DNA of 64,000 nucleotides from JAWXCE01 sp034440495 (GCA_034440495.1 JAWXCE010000034.1:1-64000), one strand, 5' to 3'; shown: positions 1-8,960, counted from the first letter of the stretch. Made by a program: numbers and translations. The notes: a model not told the origin generated them from the sequence alone.

Positions 1-534
1 CGCGCCATGGCGCGCCAGCGCAAGCAAGGTTTTTGACCGTGTCGATTTTAGAGTGTTCACGCGCAGGTCAATAGGCGCCCGTTCGGACAGCCCCCTGCCC
101 TCATCCGCAGCAAACTCTCCGAAATTACGCTCGAATGAGGCGTGGAGCCACTCAGGATATTCGCCATGCACCCAAGGAGGGGCGTCTACCAGATCGCCAG
201 TTGCAAGCCGCTCCAACTGCGCCGCCGACAATTGCGGTGGGGCGTGTTTGGCGCCGTCGAACAATGCGGCGACTGCCTCCACATCCATCCGCCAATAACG
301 ATTAAGCGTGGCCGCAACCAATGATGACGGCGTTTCATCCTGCATGATCCAGCCAAGCGACGCGCGTTTGCGCAGCGCGTCATACACGAGGTTGCCGATG
401 GCCGCCCGGTCGCCAGAGCCGGCAAACCTGTTGTTGCGGCCCCATTCAGCAAGAGCGAGCGGTGCGGGGCGATGACGCGACTCCATCTCGGACAAGACTT
501 CGCAGGCGGCGAGCGCCCGTCCGGCAAATTGCAA
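1..534 (-). CDS. rsmB: 16S rRNA (cytosine967-C5)-methyltransferase RsmB, N-terminal part, cut by window edge
   Basis: The minus strand from 534 to the left edge is open and translates as the NusB-like N-terminal domain of the RsmB/Sun family, which methylates C967 of 16S rRNA with SAM. Visible family features are the helical segment with RFAGSGDRAAIGNLVYDAL near residues 35-55, the phrase PEWLHASFERNFGE, and the RVNTLKS strand that precedes the methyltransferase domain. The catalytic domain lies outside the window. I chose a TTG start at 534 because a GGAG motif sits about 10 bases upstream, inside the end of the MAPEG gene; an ATG about 48 bases further in is the alternative. The gene follows guaB and MAPEG on the same strand, the usual order in Rhizobiales. 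Confidence 0.85.
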   Translation of the reverse strand, partial: MQFAGRALAACEVLSEMESRHRPAPLALAEWGRNNRFAGSGDRAAIGNLVYDALRKRASLGWIMQDETPSSLVAATLNRYWRMDVEAVAALFDGAKHAPPQLSAAQLERLATGDLVDAPPWVHGEYPEWLHASFERNFGEFAADEGRGLSERAPIDLRVNTLKSTRSKTLLALARHGA

Positions 535-539
535 AGCGC

Positions 540-965
540 TTAAGCTCCTTCAGTCAGAATACGAAAAGCAAGCAAGCCCCACATCGCCATCAGCGCCAGG
601 GCGCCGATCATGAAAAAGCGGAAGCGCCAGAGCACGTGGTTGCTCGTGACGTGGATGTAAGCGTGGATGAGGCGCGACACGGCGAAAATCCAGGCAAACG
701 TGATAAAGATGTAATCTACTTTAACCAGCGCTACTGCGAACAGCACCGCCGCGAAAAACAGAATTGGCGCCTGGAGCTGATTGTGGAATGCGTTAGCGAT
801 CTTGGTTACGTGCGGTGGCCATACGTCGCCCCCGAGCGCGATATCTTTCAGCCTTTTCTCGCCCGTTTTCAACCATTTCACTCGTGTCCCGCCCATATAG
901 AACAACAGGAAAAACGTGAGCGCGACTTGCATAAAAACAGGCGCCATTAATGCCTTGATAATCAT
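540..965 (-). CDS. MAPEG family membrane protein
   Basis: This 141-residue protein is strongly hydrophobic, with about four predicted membrane helices (residues roughly 5-25, 60-85, 88-105 and 112-135). It carries the MAPEG-type pattern of an early polar helix followed by N-x-x-x-x-P-like packing (FHNQLQAPILFF) and an arginine-containing third helix (VSRLIHAYIHV). MAPEG proteins include glutathione-dependent membrane enzymes, but bacterial members of this size are mostly uncharacterised, so I assign no substrate. It lies 17 bases downstream of guaB and its stop overlaps the leader of rsmB, so the three probably share a transcript. The pairing with guaB is a recurrent neighbourhood in Rhizobiales. 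Confidence 0.8.
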   Translation of the reverse strand: MIIKALMAPVFMQVALTFFLLFYMGGTRVKWLKTGEKRLKDIALGGDVWPPHVTKIANAFHNQLQAPILFFAAVLFAVALVKVDYIFITFAWIFAVSRLIHAYIHVTSNHVLWRFRFFMIGALALMAMWGLLAFRILTEGA

Positions 966-982
966 GTTGCCCCATCGCCGGT

Positions 983-2482
983 TTAGGAGTTCGTCGGATA
1001 GTTCGGGCTTTCACGTGTGATGGTTACGTCGTGTGTGTGGCTTTCGCGCAGGCCCGCCGTGGTGATGCGGATAAACTCCGCTTTCTGGTGAAATTCGCTA
1101 ATGGTGTGAGACCCGGTATAGCCCATCGCGGCGCGCAACCCGCCCACCAGTTGATGCAAAACACTTGCGATTGAGCCTTTGTATGGCACTTGCCCCTCGA
1201 TACCTTCCGGCACCAATTTCAGCGCGTTTGTAACTTCCTGCTGGAAATAGCGGTCGGCGGAACCGCGCGCCATGGCGCCGATCGATCCCATGCCGCGATA
1301 GGATTTATAAGATCGCCCCTGATAGAGAAACACCTCTCCAGGGCTTTCGTCAGTGCCTGCGAAGAGCGATCCGATCATGACGCAACTGGCGCCCGCCGCC
1401 AGCGCCTTCGCCATATCGCCGGAGTATTTGATCCCCCCGTCCGCGATGACTGGTATGCCCGCCGCGTGTGCTGCATCCGCGGCGTCCATCACGGCTGTCA
1501 ACTGAGGCACGCCAACGCCTGCCACGATGCGCGTCGTGCAGATCGACCCCGGCCCGATGCCGACCTTTAGCGCGTCCGCGCCCGCATCGATGAGCGCCTT
1601 CGCGCCGTCCGCTGTCGCAATGTTGCCAGCGACAACCTGTACCGCGTTCGACAAGCGCTTAATGCGCGCGACGGCCTCCAGAACCCGGCTTGAATGTCCG
1701 TGAGCGGTGTCCACCACCAGCAAATCAACGCCCGCCTCGATGAGTGCCTGACTTCGCAGGAAACCCTCTTCGCCCGTAGTCGTCGCCGCCGCGACCAGCA
1801 GCCGCCCGTGACTGTCTTTCGCCGCGTCCGGGTGTTGCTGCGCCTTCTCGATGTCCTTCACCGTGATAAGGCCGACGCAATGGTAATTTTCATCTACGAC
1901 AATCAGTTTTTCGATGCGGTTTTTGTGCAAGAGCCGCTTGGCCTCCTCGCGATCCACATTCTTATCGACCGTGATAAGGTTATTTTTCGTCATCAACTCG
2001 GAAACGGGTTGATTGGGGTCGGTCGCAAAGCGCACGTCGCGGTTGGTGAGAATGCCGACAAGCCGCCCTTGCCGCCCGCCGTTCACCGGCGCTTCGACCA
2101 CTGGAATGCCTGAAATGGTATGGTTTTTCATTAGGTCGAAAGCCTGCGCCAGCGTCGCATTTGGCTGTATGGTGACCGGGTTGACCACCATGCCAGACTC
2201 GAATTTTTTCACCTGACGCACTTCGTCGGCCTGCGCTTCCGGCTCCATATTCCGATGCACGACGCCGATACCCCCCGCCTGCGCCATGGCGATAGCAAGG
2301 TTCGCCTCCGTCACTGTATCCATCGCGGCGGAAAGCACGGGAATTTTCAGCCGAATGGAGCGCGTGACATTGGTTGAGACATCAACTTGCGTCGGCATCA
2401 CCTCGGATGGGCCGGGGCGCAGCAGCACGTCGTCGAAGGTCAGCGCGAGGTCTGGATGTATGTTTGCGCGATGCCGAACCAT
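983..2482 (-). CDS. guaB: Inosine-5'-monophosphate dehydrogenase
   Basis: IMP dehydrogenase oxidises IMP to XMP with NAD+, the committed step of guanine nucleotide synthesis. The protein is 499 residues, the usual full length. The N-terminal LTFDDVLLRP motif, two CBS domains (about residues 95-215), the catalytic loop GPGSICTTR with Cys315, the GGIKYSGD phosphate-binding motif and the flap RGMGSIGAM are all present. The ATG start is preceded by a GAGGAG ribosome binding site about 9 bases upstream. The gene heads a minus-strand run with MAPEG and rsmB. No lesions are seen. Confidence 0.98.
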   Translation of the reverse strand: MVRHRANIHPDLALTFDDVLLRPGPSEVMPTQVDVSTNVTRSIRLKIPVLSAAMDTVTEANLAIAMAQAGGIGVVHRNMEPEAQADEVRQVKKFESGMVVNPVTIQPNATLAQAFDLMKNHTISGIPVVEAPVNGGRQGRLVGILTNRDVRFATDPNQPVSELMTKNNLITVDKNVDREEAKRLLHKNRIEKLIVVDENYHCVGLITVKDIEKAQQHPDAAKDSHGRLLVAAATTTGEEGFLRSQALIEAGVDLLVVDTAHGHSSRVLEAVARIKRLSNAVQVVAGNIATADGAKALIDAGADALKVGIGPGSICTTRIVAGVGVPQLTAVMDAADAAHAAGIPVIADGGIKYSGDMAKALAAGASCVMIGSLFAGTDESPGEVFLYQGRSYKSYRGMGSIGAMARGSADRYFQQEVTNALKLVPEGIEGQVPYKGSIASVLHQLVGGLRAAMGYTGSHTISEFHQKAEFIRITTAGLRESHTHDVTITRESPNYPTNS

Positions 2483-2671
2483 TGTTGCGGCTCCTCATGT
2501 CTCGGGGCCGCGCGGGGGCGGGCGTTACGGGGATTGATGCGCTTCATACACGGACGCGGGCTGGCTGCCAAGCGCCACGACGACAAAGCGCCAAGAGATA
2601 CAACGGCGCGGGCCAGCGGCTGTTGGTCAGCGCCCGAAGATGCGCTATATTTCGAGGTAAGGAAATGCCCA

Positions 2672-2982
2672 ATGCATCCGCTCATCGAGGAAAAGCGCGA
2701 GGAGATCGCCGCGATGTGCCGCCGCCATCGCGTGCTGCGGCTGGACGTGTTCGGCTCGGCCGCACGCGACGATTTTCAACGATGCGACGAGCGACTTCGA
2801 CTTCCTGGTGGAGTTCAACCCGCCTTTCATCCAGAAGGCTTTTACGGACTATTTCGGCCTTAAGGAGGATCTTGAAGCTTTGCTCGGCCGCGAGATTGAC
2901 ATTCTCACCCTACGGTCGCTGAAAAATCCTTATCTGATTAAGTCGATCAAAAACGATCAAAAGGCGATTTATGCCGCTTAAG
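2672..2982 (+). pseudogene. MntA-type nucleotidyltransferase antitoxin, frameshifted
   Basis: The reading frame starts at an ATG with an AAGGA site 9 bases upstream and encodes a minimal nucleotidyltransferase: MHPLIEEKREEI, then VLRLDVFGSAARDDF, the GSxxR signature of the Pol-beta-like MNT fold. At about 2773-2778 a run of four T residues puts the sequence out of frame. One T fewer restores TSDFDFLVEF, with the two catalytic aspartates, and the rest of the domain to a TAA at 2980-2982. In intact MntA-HepT pairs the MntA enzyme AMPylates and neutralises the HepT RNase. The following HepT-like gene overlaps by 12 bases and is also damaged. I read the pair as decayed; a homopolymer sequencing error is the alternative. 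Confidence 0.8.
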
Positions 2983-3316
2983 ACGTTAAACTGCTCAGTG
3001 ACATCATCAACGCGGGGCGAAGCCATCCAGCGCTTCTCGGCGGGCAAAAGTTTTGATGATTACTCGGGCGACCTCATGCTGCGCTCAGCGGTGGAGCGAC
3101 AGTTTGAAATCATCGGCGAGGCCTTGAAGCGTCTAACAGAGCTTGACGCCGATCTTGCCGCGCGCATCAGCGAACGGCGGACGATCATCGGTTTCCGCAA
3201 CTTTATCGCGCACGGCTACGACGTGGTGGACGACAGCATCGTCTGGGGCTGCGCAAGAGCGCCTGCCAGCGGTACTGGCGGAGGCGCGGGCGCTGCTGGC
3301 GGAGCTTGACGGCTAA
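2971..3316 (+). pseudogene. HepT-like (DUF86) toxin, multiply frameshifted
   Basis: The central part is a clear HepT/DUF86 sequence: SAGKSFDDY, LRSAVERQFEIIGEAL, and the RxxxxH catalytic motif in RNFIAHGYD. Both ends are out of frame. Near 2982-3015 the family-like stretch DVKLLSDIINAG lies one frame away from both the start and the centre. Near 3245 the C-terminal helix ERLPAVLAEARALLAEL is again in another frame, ending at a TAA at 3314-3316. At least three single-base differences would be needed to restore it, so it cannot produce a normal toxin. HepT proteins are HEPN ribonucleases neutralised by the MNT partner encoded just upstream. This pair is a relic inserted between guaB and rlmE. 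Confidence 0.78.
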
Positions 3317-3321
3317 GAATT

Positions 3322-4050
3322 TCATTCTTTGTAATTTGCGCCACCGCGAAAGCCGGTCGCGAGCACGTAAAGCTCGGCGCTATCGGCGCGGCTGGCTTTG
3401 GGCTTCACATGGCGCACGAGCTTAAAATCGCGCTTCAGGGCGTCGAGCAGCGCTTGCTCAGCGCCGCCTTGGAGCACCTTGGCGAGGAACGCGCCGTCGG
3501 GCGCAAGCACATCGGCGGCGAAGGCCAACGCCTCCTCGCACAGGCCCATGATGCGCAAATGGTCGGTCTGTCGATGGCCGCTGGAGGGCGCCGCCATATC
3601 GGAGAGCAGCACATCCGCGCGCCGACCCGCGAGCAGTGCGGTGAGCTTTGCCTGAGAAGCCTCCTCCAGAAAATCGCCATGGATGATGACAACGCCGGGA
3701 ATGGCGGCGATTTCCGTCAGATCAATCGCGATCACCGCGCCGTTGCCCCCCTCCGCCTTCACGCGCGCCGCCGACACCTGGCTCCACCCGCCCGGCGCGG
3801 CGCCCAGATCGACCACCACCTGCCCCGGCTTTAGAATTCGGTATTTATCGTCAAGCTCACTCAGCTTATAGGCTGCGCGCGAGCGAAAGCCATCGCGCTT
3901 GGCGGCGGAAACGTAAGGATCGTTGAGTTGGCGCTGGAGCCATAGTTTAGAGGAAACCGTGCGCTTCTTGCCGGTTAAAACCCGCACTGTCAATTCGCGG
4001 CGCCCGCTGCCTTTGGTGCCCGAAGTCGGCGTTTTCCGCCCTTGCGTCAT
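3322..4050 (-). CDS. rlmE: 23S rRNA (uridine2552-2'-O)-methyltransferase RlmE/FtsJ
   Basis: RlmE (FtsJ, RrmJ) methylates the 2'-O of U2552 in the 23S rRNA A-loop during late 50S assembly. The 242-residue protein has the K-D-K-E tetrad of the family: the lysine of SRAAYKL, the aspartate of LLSDMAAP, the lysine of AFLAKVLQGG and the glutamate of SAELYVLATGF. The SAM-binding loop VVDLGAAPGGWSQ is intact. The extra N-terminal basic tail of about 30 residues is common in alphaproteobacteria. It lies 50 bases downstream of the Ppx/GppA gene on the same strand, a conserved pairing in the class. It ends with TGA, so UGA works as a stop in this genome. Confidence 0.97.
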   Translation of the reverse strand: MTQGRKTPTSGTKGSGRRELTVRVLTGKKRTVSSKLWLQRQLNDPYVSAAKRDGFRSRAAYKLSELDDKYRILKPGQVVVDLGAAPGGWSQVSAARVKAEGGNGAVIAIDLTEIAAIPGVVIIHGDFLEEASQAKLTALLAGRRADVLLSDMAAPSSGHRQTDHLRIMGLCEEALAFAADVLAPDGAFLAKVLQGGAEQALLDALKRDFKLVRHVKPKASRADSAELYVLATGFRGGANYKE

Positions 4051-4100
4051 AAGAATTGAGCCTTATTGGGATTTGCTACGGCAATCCTAACCCCTAACGC

Positions 4101-5402
4101 TCACCTCTGAAAGGGTGCAACATTTACGCGGGGCTGCATATGCGACGCATTCTCGCCGTCCTCAGCCATCAGGGTGGTCAGAATGCCCTCGCGTAGTCCA
4201 CGGTCGGCCACGCGCAGCCGCGTACACGGCCACATGCGCAGCAGCGCCTCCAGAATGGCGCATCCTGCCAGCACCAAATCCGCCCGCTCAGGCCCGATAC
4301 AAGGCTCCAGCGTGCGCCCCTCGTAGCCCATCAGTAGCAGTTTGCGGGTAACGGCGCGCACATCGCTCGCCTCCAGCCACACGCCATCCACTTTCTTGCG
4401 ATTATAAAATGGCAGATTGAGATGCACTCCGGCAATAGTCGTCACTGTGCCAGAAGTGCCCAAAAGGCTGATCTTGCGGCCCGAAATGCGCGCGGATATG
4501 TCTGAACGCCGGTCAAACTCGCGCAGGCTTTCTTGCAGGCTTTCGATCATGCGCTCGTATAACGCCTCGTTGACGTTGCGGCCGCCAAACTGCTCGGCAA
4601 GAGTGACGACGCCAAACGGGAGCGATGTCCAGCCGGCGATGCTGTCCAGCGCGCTTAGCCGTTCCGCAGGAGTGTCAACCTTGACCCGCTGTTTCCCGGT
4701 GAAATCCAACCAAACGAGTTCGCTTGAGCCGCCGCCAATGTCAAACACCAGCGCCCAATCGCTTTCACAATCCAGTAGGGAGGCGCAACCGACCACCGCC
4801 AAGCGCGCCTCGGTTTCGCGATCGATAATCTCCAGATCGAGGCCCGTCTGTTTTTTCACTCGTTTCAGGAATTCCGGGCCGTTCGCTGCTGCCCGGCACG
4901 CCTCCGTTGCAATAAGGCGAAACTGGTTAACGCCAGCGCGCTCCATTTTGCTTGCACAAATCTGGAGTGCGTCCAGCGCGCGGTTCATCGCCGGTTCGGA
5001 TAGCCTGCCAGTGTGGCTCATGTTCTCGCCAAGCCGGACGATGCGGGAAAAGGTGTCGACCACGGTAAAGCCGCCATGCGCCGGGCGAACGGCGATGAGG
5101 CGGCAGTTGTTCGTGCCCAAATCCAGCGCACCATATACGGGCGCTGCATCAAACCTGGCGTCTGGCTTACGAACAGGCTGGGGCCGGGCGATAGCAGTGG
5201 ACGGATAGTCTGTTTTAAATGGAAAAAAACCTTCATCCATCTCGGAGCGGACGGGAACTGTTTGTTTGATTCGAGGTTGATCCGGGGTGGAAAGAGACGT
5301 TTTCAAAACGGATTGAGAACCGGTCAATCCGGACAACGGCGCTTGGACGCTATCGCCGCCGCCCATTGAAAATCCCTGCGTCGTACTCTTATGGTCAGAC
5401 AT
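4101..5402 (-). CDS. Ppx/GppA family exopolyphosphatase / pppGpp phosphatase
   Basis: Members of this ASKHA-fold family hydrolyse polyphosphate or pppGpp. The sequence shows phosphate loop 1 YGALDLGTNNCRLI, the RLGENMSHTGRL segment, ATEACRAAANG, the second loop FDIGGGSSELVW and LGTSGTVTTIAGV. It has the short form of about 430 residues without the C-terminal HD domain of long Ppx enzymes. I start at the ATG at 5402; a TTG 63 bases upstream in frame is less likely. An N-terminal tail of roughly 90 residues rich in Ser, Gln and Pro precedes the fold. The gene is followed by rlmE. Whether polyphosphate or pppGpp is the main substrate cannot be told from sequence. Confidence 0.92.
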   Translation of the reverse strand: MSDHKSTTQGFSMGGGDSVQAPLSGLTGSQSVLKTSLSTPDQPRIKQTVPVRSEMDEGFFPFKTDYPSTAIARPQPVRKPDARFDAAPVYGALDLGTNNCRLIAVRPAHGGFTVVDTFSRIVRLGENMSHTGRLSEPAMNRALDALQICASKMERAGVNQFRLIATEACRAAANGPEFLKRVKKQTGLDLEIIDRETEARLAVVGCASLLDCESDWALVFDIGGGSSELVWLDFTGKQRVKVDTPAERLSALDSIAGWTSLPFGVVTLAEQFGGRNVNEALYERMIESLQESLREFDRRSDISARISGRKISLLGTSGTVTTIAGVHLNLPFYNRKKVDGVWLEASDVRAVTRKLLLMGYEGRTLEPCIGPERADLVLAGCAILEALLRMWPCTRLRVADRGLREGILTTLMAEDGENASHMQPRVNVAPFQR

Positions 5403-5647
5403 TCGTCGCCACCGGACCTTTATTTTCCGTGAAACGCCTATTCTCGGTGAAGCGTCATGACACAAGCCGTCACCGGACTCGCCTTACACTTACTTTAACA
5501 ATTTTATTCAAAGGGTAAATGCATTTAATAGATTAAAATTGCACTGCTTTTTCTCGTGTTGTCCATCCGGTCTGATAAACTCACTCTGCCTCGTGGATGC
5601 ACCGAACCTTGAGATACTTTATCAACCCATGACTTTTAAGGCATGTC

Positions 5648-6877
5648 GTGATCCCTTCTGATGACGCAGCGATAACCATTCGAAAATCTCCATATCATTT
5701 CAGGAAGCTCAGAACCGCCGGAGTTTCCCTCACTCACGCAGTGTTTGCGGGTCTTTTGGCGCTGACATTTTTGCGCGCTGACGTTGAGAAAACATCTTAC
5801 GTGGAGGCAGCACCTCGCAAAAAACCGCCAACACCTGTGCGTCCTCAAAAGCGGATCGAGCCGCCTGTCACGTCCGCAAAGATCGAGCCGCCGGTTTCGC
5901 CTTCAATGAAGAAGGCCGAACCGCCTCCACTGACGCCTGCCGCGCAAAACCCGGCGAACCAAACTGCAAGCGTCTTCACCCCGAATGCGCCGACCACTAA
6001 CGCAAACATACGCAACGCGGGATTGCTTGACCGGCTGGTCAGTGCTTATCCGGAATTTCTACAATCGCATGATGGACAATCGGTGGCTTGGCGCGACGGC
6101 GAGCGCATGCAATTCGATGACGGGCGGGACAAAACCAGCGGCGAGCGCCTGGAGCTGCCCGACCTGGAGGATTCATTCTTTGACGCTTATCCGGCCGGCG
6201 CCGACGGGATAAATCCCCCGCCGGATTTCGATCCGGGCCGCTCAATTTTCGAGCCGTTTTTCACAAAAATGTACGGAGACTGCAAAACCGGCGATGTAGA
6301 AAATCGCATGGCCGAAGTCGTGTGGCTGCCTGAAAACTGGGGCGGCAAAATCAAGGCGACAACTGTAAATTATGTGGATGAACGTTTGAACAAAATATCC
6401 AGTGAACTCGACGATCTTCCGTCCGAGTTCATGAAATATCTCAAACCACCCTCCGACGGCTATTCATGTCGGCCAATTGCGGGCACGGCGCGGATTGGCA
6501 TGCATAGCTACGCCGCCGCTATCGACCTCAACCCGGCTTTTGGCGATAACTGGCAAAATGCGCGCCGGTCACGCCGCCAGTATCGCTACCGCAACCGCAT
6601 CCCGTTAGAGATCGTGGATATTTTTGAAAAGCACGGCTTCATCTGGGGCGGTCGGTGGAGCCACTTCGACACGTTCCACTTCGAATACCGCCCTGAACTG
6701 ATTGCTGGCTTTGACCCCGGCCCAGCCGCCCCTCGGCGAGAACCCGCCCAGACAGTCGTAAGGCCGGCGCCGCCGCCGGAAACGCCACAAGTCCAGAATC
6801 AGCCTCAACCCACCACCGCGCCTGCCCAAACTGACTCGCTTCCTTTGCCGGAGCGCCAGCCGCGCAATATCCGCTAA
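5648..6877 (+). CDS. Extensin-like / M15-type D-alanyl-D-alanine carboxypeptidase, membrane-anchored
   Basis: The C-terminal 180 residues form an M15C/VanY-like peptidase: the zinc motif GMHSYAAAIDLN (H...D) and the second half WGGRWSHFDTFHFEYRPEL, with the last histidine as the third ligand. Such enzymes cleave peptidoglycan peptides. A single hydrophobic helix near residues 26-42 suggests an N-terminal anchor or uncleaved signal. A proline- and lysine-rich linker (about 50-110) and a proline/glutamine-rich tail follow, typical of periplasmic spacers. The start is GTG; no other start codon lies nearby in frame. It ends 2 bases before the convergent MHYT gene. Peptidase activity is inferred from motifs only. 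Confidence 0.82.
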   Translation: MIPSDDAAITIRKSPYHFRKLRTAGVSLTHAVFAGLLALTFLRADVEKTSYVEAAPRKKPPTPVRPQKRIEPPVTSAKIEPPVSPSMKKAEPPPLTPAAQNPANQTASVFTPNAPTTNANIRNAGLLDRLVSAYPEFLQSHDGQSVAWRDGERMQFDDGRDKTSGERLELPDLEDSFFDAYPAGADGINPPPDFDPGRSIFEPFFTKMYGDCKTGDVENRMAEVVWLPENWGGKIKATTVNYVDERLNKISSELDDLPSEFMKYLKPPSDGYSCRPIAGTARIGMHSYAAAIDLNPAFGDNWQNARRSRRQYRYRNRIPLEIVDIFEKHGFIWGGRWSHFDTFHFEYRPELIAGFDPGPAAPRREPAQTVVRPAPPPETPQVQNQPQPTTAPAQTDSLPLPERQPRNIR

Positions 6878-6878
6878 C

Positions 6879-7601
6879 CTACCTGCTATCGCTGCCAAAC
6901 TGAACGATGGTGAATGTGATAAGGCAAATACTGCAAAAGATGTAAGCCCCCGCCGCCACTGCCCATGACAAGACAGTTTCGGAAATAGCCGGGACAGCAA
7001 AACCAGCGAGAGATTTGTTGACGTTGAAAGCGGTCGTCTCCATGGCGGCGCAATGAATAATAAATATTACCGCTCCGATGGCGCCCGCACTTGCTAATGT
7101 CTGCGCCACTCCGCGCTCGCGAAACATCAGCCATAGCGTGATAAACGCCGCCTGGATCGCAATAAACACTGTAAGCGCAATACCCAGAGGGGAGTTTCGT
7201 GGTGTAAACGCGCCAGAAATAGACTCCATGGCGATGTAATGCATGCCGGCAAGGGACACTCCAAGCGAGACGACGCTTATCGGCAACCACGCTGGGCCGG
7301 ATTTACGGCTGCCGCTGAGCGCGAACGCAATCAAGCCACCGGCAATAGGCAGCACTCCCGCGATCGCCGCCATTTCCGGATCGTATGAGACGCGCACCGG
7401 CAGCTTGATTGCGAAAATACCGATAAACTGCATCGCCGTCGCGCTTAAGCCAAAGCACAAACTGGCAGCAAGCAGCCGCACATAGTGCCCGCCAACACGT
7501 CGGCGGTGCATGTCGGCGGTCATCACCAGCGTCGTAAATGCGCCAAAAATAATGACCGCTGCGGAAAGCAGCATCAGGGCGCCGTTATAGGAGAAAGGCA
7601 T
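6879..7601 (-). CDS. Stand-alone MHYT-domain integral membrane protein
   Basis: The 240-residue protein is almost entirely membrane-embedded, with seven likely helices. It carries the repeated MHYT pattern: a degenerate first copy (SATAMQFIGIF), a canonical second copy (SLAGMHYIAMES) and a third (IIHCAAMETTAF). MHYT domains have been proposed to bind copper and sense oxygen, CO or NO, and are usually fused to GGDEF, EAL or kinase domains. Here there is no output domain, so signalling would need a partner that is not adjacent. The gene is convergent with the M15 peptidase gene. Function beyond the family is unknown. Confidence 0.82.
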   Translation of the reverse strand: MPFSYNGALMLLSAAVIIFGAFTTLVMTADMHRRRVGGHYVRLLAASLCFGLSATAMQFIGIFAIKLPVRVSYDPEMAAIAGVLPIAGGLIAFALSGSRKSGPAWLPISVVSLGVSLAGMHYIAMESISGAFTPRNSPLGIALTVFIAIQAAFITLWLMFRERGVAQTLASAGAIGAVIFIIHCAAMETTAFNVNKSLAGFAVPAISETVLSWAVAAGAYIFCSICLITFTIVQFGSDSR

Positions 7602-7728
7602 TGCTTTGTTCCCCGCTCGTGTACGCTCTGGTTGAGCCGCGAGTCATGCAGTAAAGAGCGTATCGCCTGACTATGCAGCGAATGCAAATCGATTGTTTAT
7701 CGTTCAACGCGTAGCTCGCCTACCCCCG

Positions 7729-8148
7729 CTACTGTGTCTGCCGTGAATGCTCGGGCAAGGCCTGGACCGGCGCGCCTGCCGCTTTCCACGCCTCGAACCC
7801 ACCTTTGAGGTGCGCCACTGGCGAAAGTCCCATTGCCTGCGCCGTCTGTGTCGAGAGAGCAGACCTCCAATCGACGGCACAGTGAAAAATAAAGCACTTC
7901 GCCTCGCCGAAAACGGGCTTGAAATAGGGGCTTTGGGGATCGATCCAGAATTCTAGCATGCCGCGCGGGCAATGCACGGAGCCAGGGATGCGCCCCTCAC
8001 GCTGCAACTCACGAATATCGCGGATGTCAACAATGACAGCCTCGCCGCTGGCGGAGGCCGCGAGCGCTTCCTCGACCGTCACTTCCGTGATGTCCCGCCG
8101 GGCCGCCTCGACCAGATCGAGCGCGCTTACCCTTGGCTTTGCCGTCAT
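7729..8148 (-). CDS. Rhodanese-like domain protein
   Basis: A single rhodanese domain of 139 residues: ALAASASGEAVIVDIRDIRE, the RIPGSVHCPRG strand-loop, the active-site loop FHCAVDWRSALSTQ with catalytic Cys (about residue 91), and LKGGFEAWKAAGAPV at the end. The loop residues VDWR differ from the common SGGR, which may alter substrate choice; sulfur transfer to a thiophilic acceptor is the family reaction. There is no signal peptide, so it is cytoplasmic. Its ATG overlaps the TGA of the upstream YdcF-like gene (ATGA), which points to translational coupling. Confidence 0.9.
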   Translation of the reverse strand: MTAKPRVSALDLVEAARRDITEVTVEEALAASASGEAVIVDIRDIRELQREGRIPGSVHCPRGMLEFWIDPQSPYFKPVFGEAKCFIFHCAVDWRSALSTQTAQAMGLSPVAHLKGGFEAWKAAGAPVQALPEHSRQTQ

Positions 8149-8954
8149 GACTTCACTCCGTTATTGGGGAACAGAACGTCAGTGCGGCCGGACAGCCAGT
8201 AAACTAGCAATCCGGCCCATTCCTTCACCGCAAGGTCGGTACGGCGCAATCCCTCCGACGGCCGGGGGAAAAAACGAGTCGCATCCACCCACCCCCGCGT
8301 CCGGTAATCGACCGGCCATGGCGTCACATTGAACCCGGCTTTGCGAAACAGCGACATCGAGCGCGGCATGTGGAATGCGGACGTGACGAGCAGCCAGTCA
8401 CCAGCGCCAGCATCGCCCAGAACTTCGCGCGTGCGCACCGCATTTTCGTGGGTGTTTCTGGAGCTATTCTCGAAAATAACTCGTTCTCCCGCGACGCCGA
8501 ATGCGTCGAAAAACCGCTTCGCCGCTACGGTTTCCGGATCGGCATTATAGATGAGTTCAGCCGATCCACCGGTGAAAACGACTTTAGCGTCCGGGTAACG
8601 CCGCGCCAGCGCCACCGCCTCCATCATGCGCTCGCCCGCATCGTTCAGGGCTGCCTCCGGTCGGGCGGCGCTGACGAGAACATCGATAGCGCCTCCCAGC
8701 ACGATAATACCTCGCGGTGCAAAACCAGCCGCCAGAACAGGGCGCGGAAAGCGTTCCTCTAGCGGAAGCATCAAGAGATGTCCGGCTGGCGAAAGCCCGA
8801 AAATGACGTAAAGCAATGCGCCCGTAACGGCGAGCAGCCTTCCGGTTTTTATTCGGCCTAAGACAAGAAACGTGGCTCCAATAGAGAACACGATCAGGAT
8901 AAAATTAGACGGCTGCGCCAAGAACCACAGGATTTTCGATGCCGTGAAAAACAT
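8145..8954 (-). CDS. YdcF/ElyC (DUF218) family membrane-anchored protein
   Basis: The protein has two N-terminal membrane helices (about residues 13-32 and 38-58) followed by a periplasmic DUF218 domain: GIIVLGGAIDV, VFTGGSAEL, FENSSRNTHENA and LLVTSAFHMPRSMSLFRKAGF. These are the conserved GGA, TGG, E-x-x-S-x-N-T-x-E-N and T-S-x-x-H-x-x-R blocks. E. coli ElyC of this family affects envelope and peptidoglycan precursor handling; the reaction is not known. It is translationally coupled to the rhodanese gene downstream and lies 6 bases after the PEP mutase-like gene, so the three form one minus-strand operon. Confidence 0.9.
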   Translation of the reverse strand: MFFTASKILWFLAQPSNFILIVFSIGATFLVLGRIKTGRLLAVTGALLYVIFGLSPAGHLLMLPLEERFPRPVLAAGFAPRGIIVLGGAIDVLVSAARPEAALNDAGERMMEAVALARRYPDAKVVFTGGSAELIYNADPETVAAKRFFDAFGVAGERVIFENSSRNTHENAVRTREVLGDAGAGDWLLVTSAFHMPRSMSLFRKAGFNVTPWPVDYRTRGWVDATRFFPRPSEGLRRTDLAVKEWAGLLVYWLSGRTDVLFPNNGVKS

Positions 8955-8960
8955 CGTTCA

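Noticed and set aside
2440..2685. Minus-strand frame upstream of guaB
   Set aside because: It overlaps the guaB start and the antisense of the MntA leader, with no recognisable product; it is more likely the guaB leader region.
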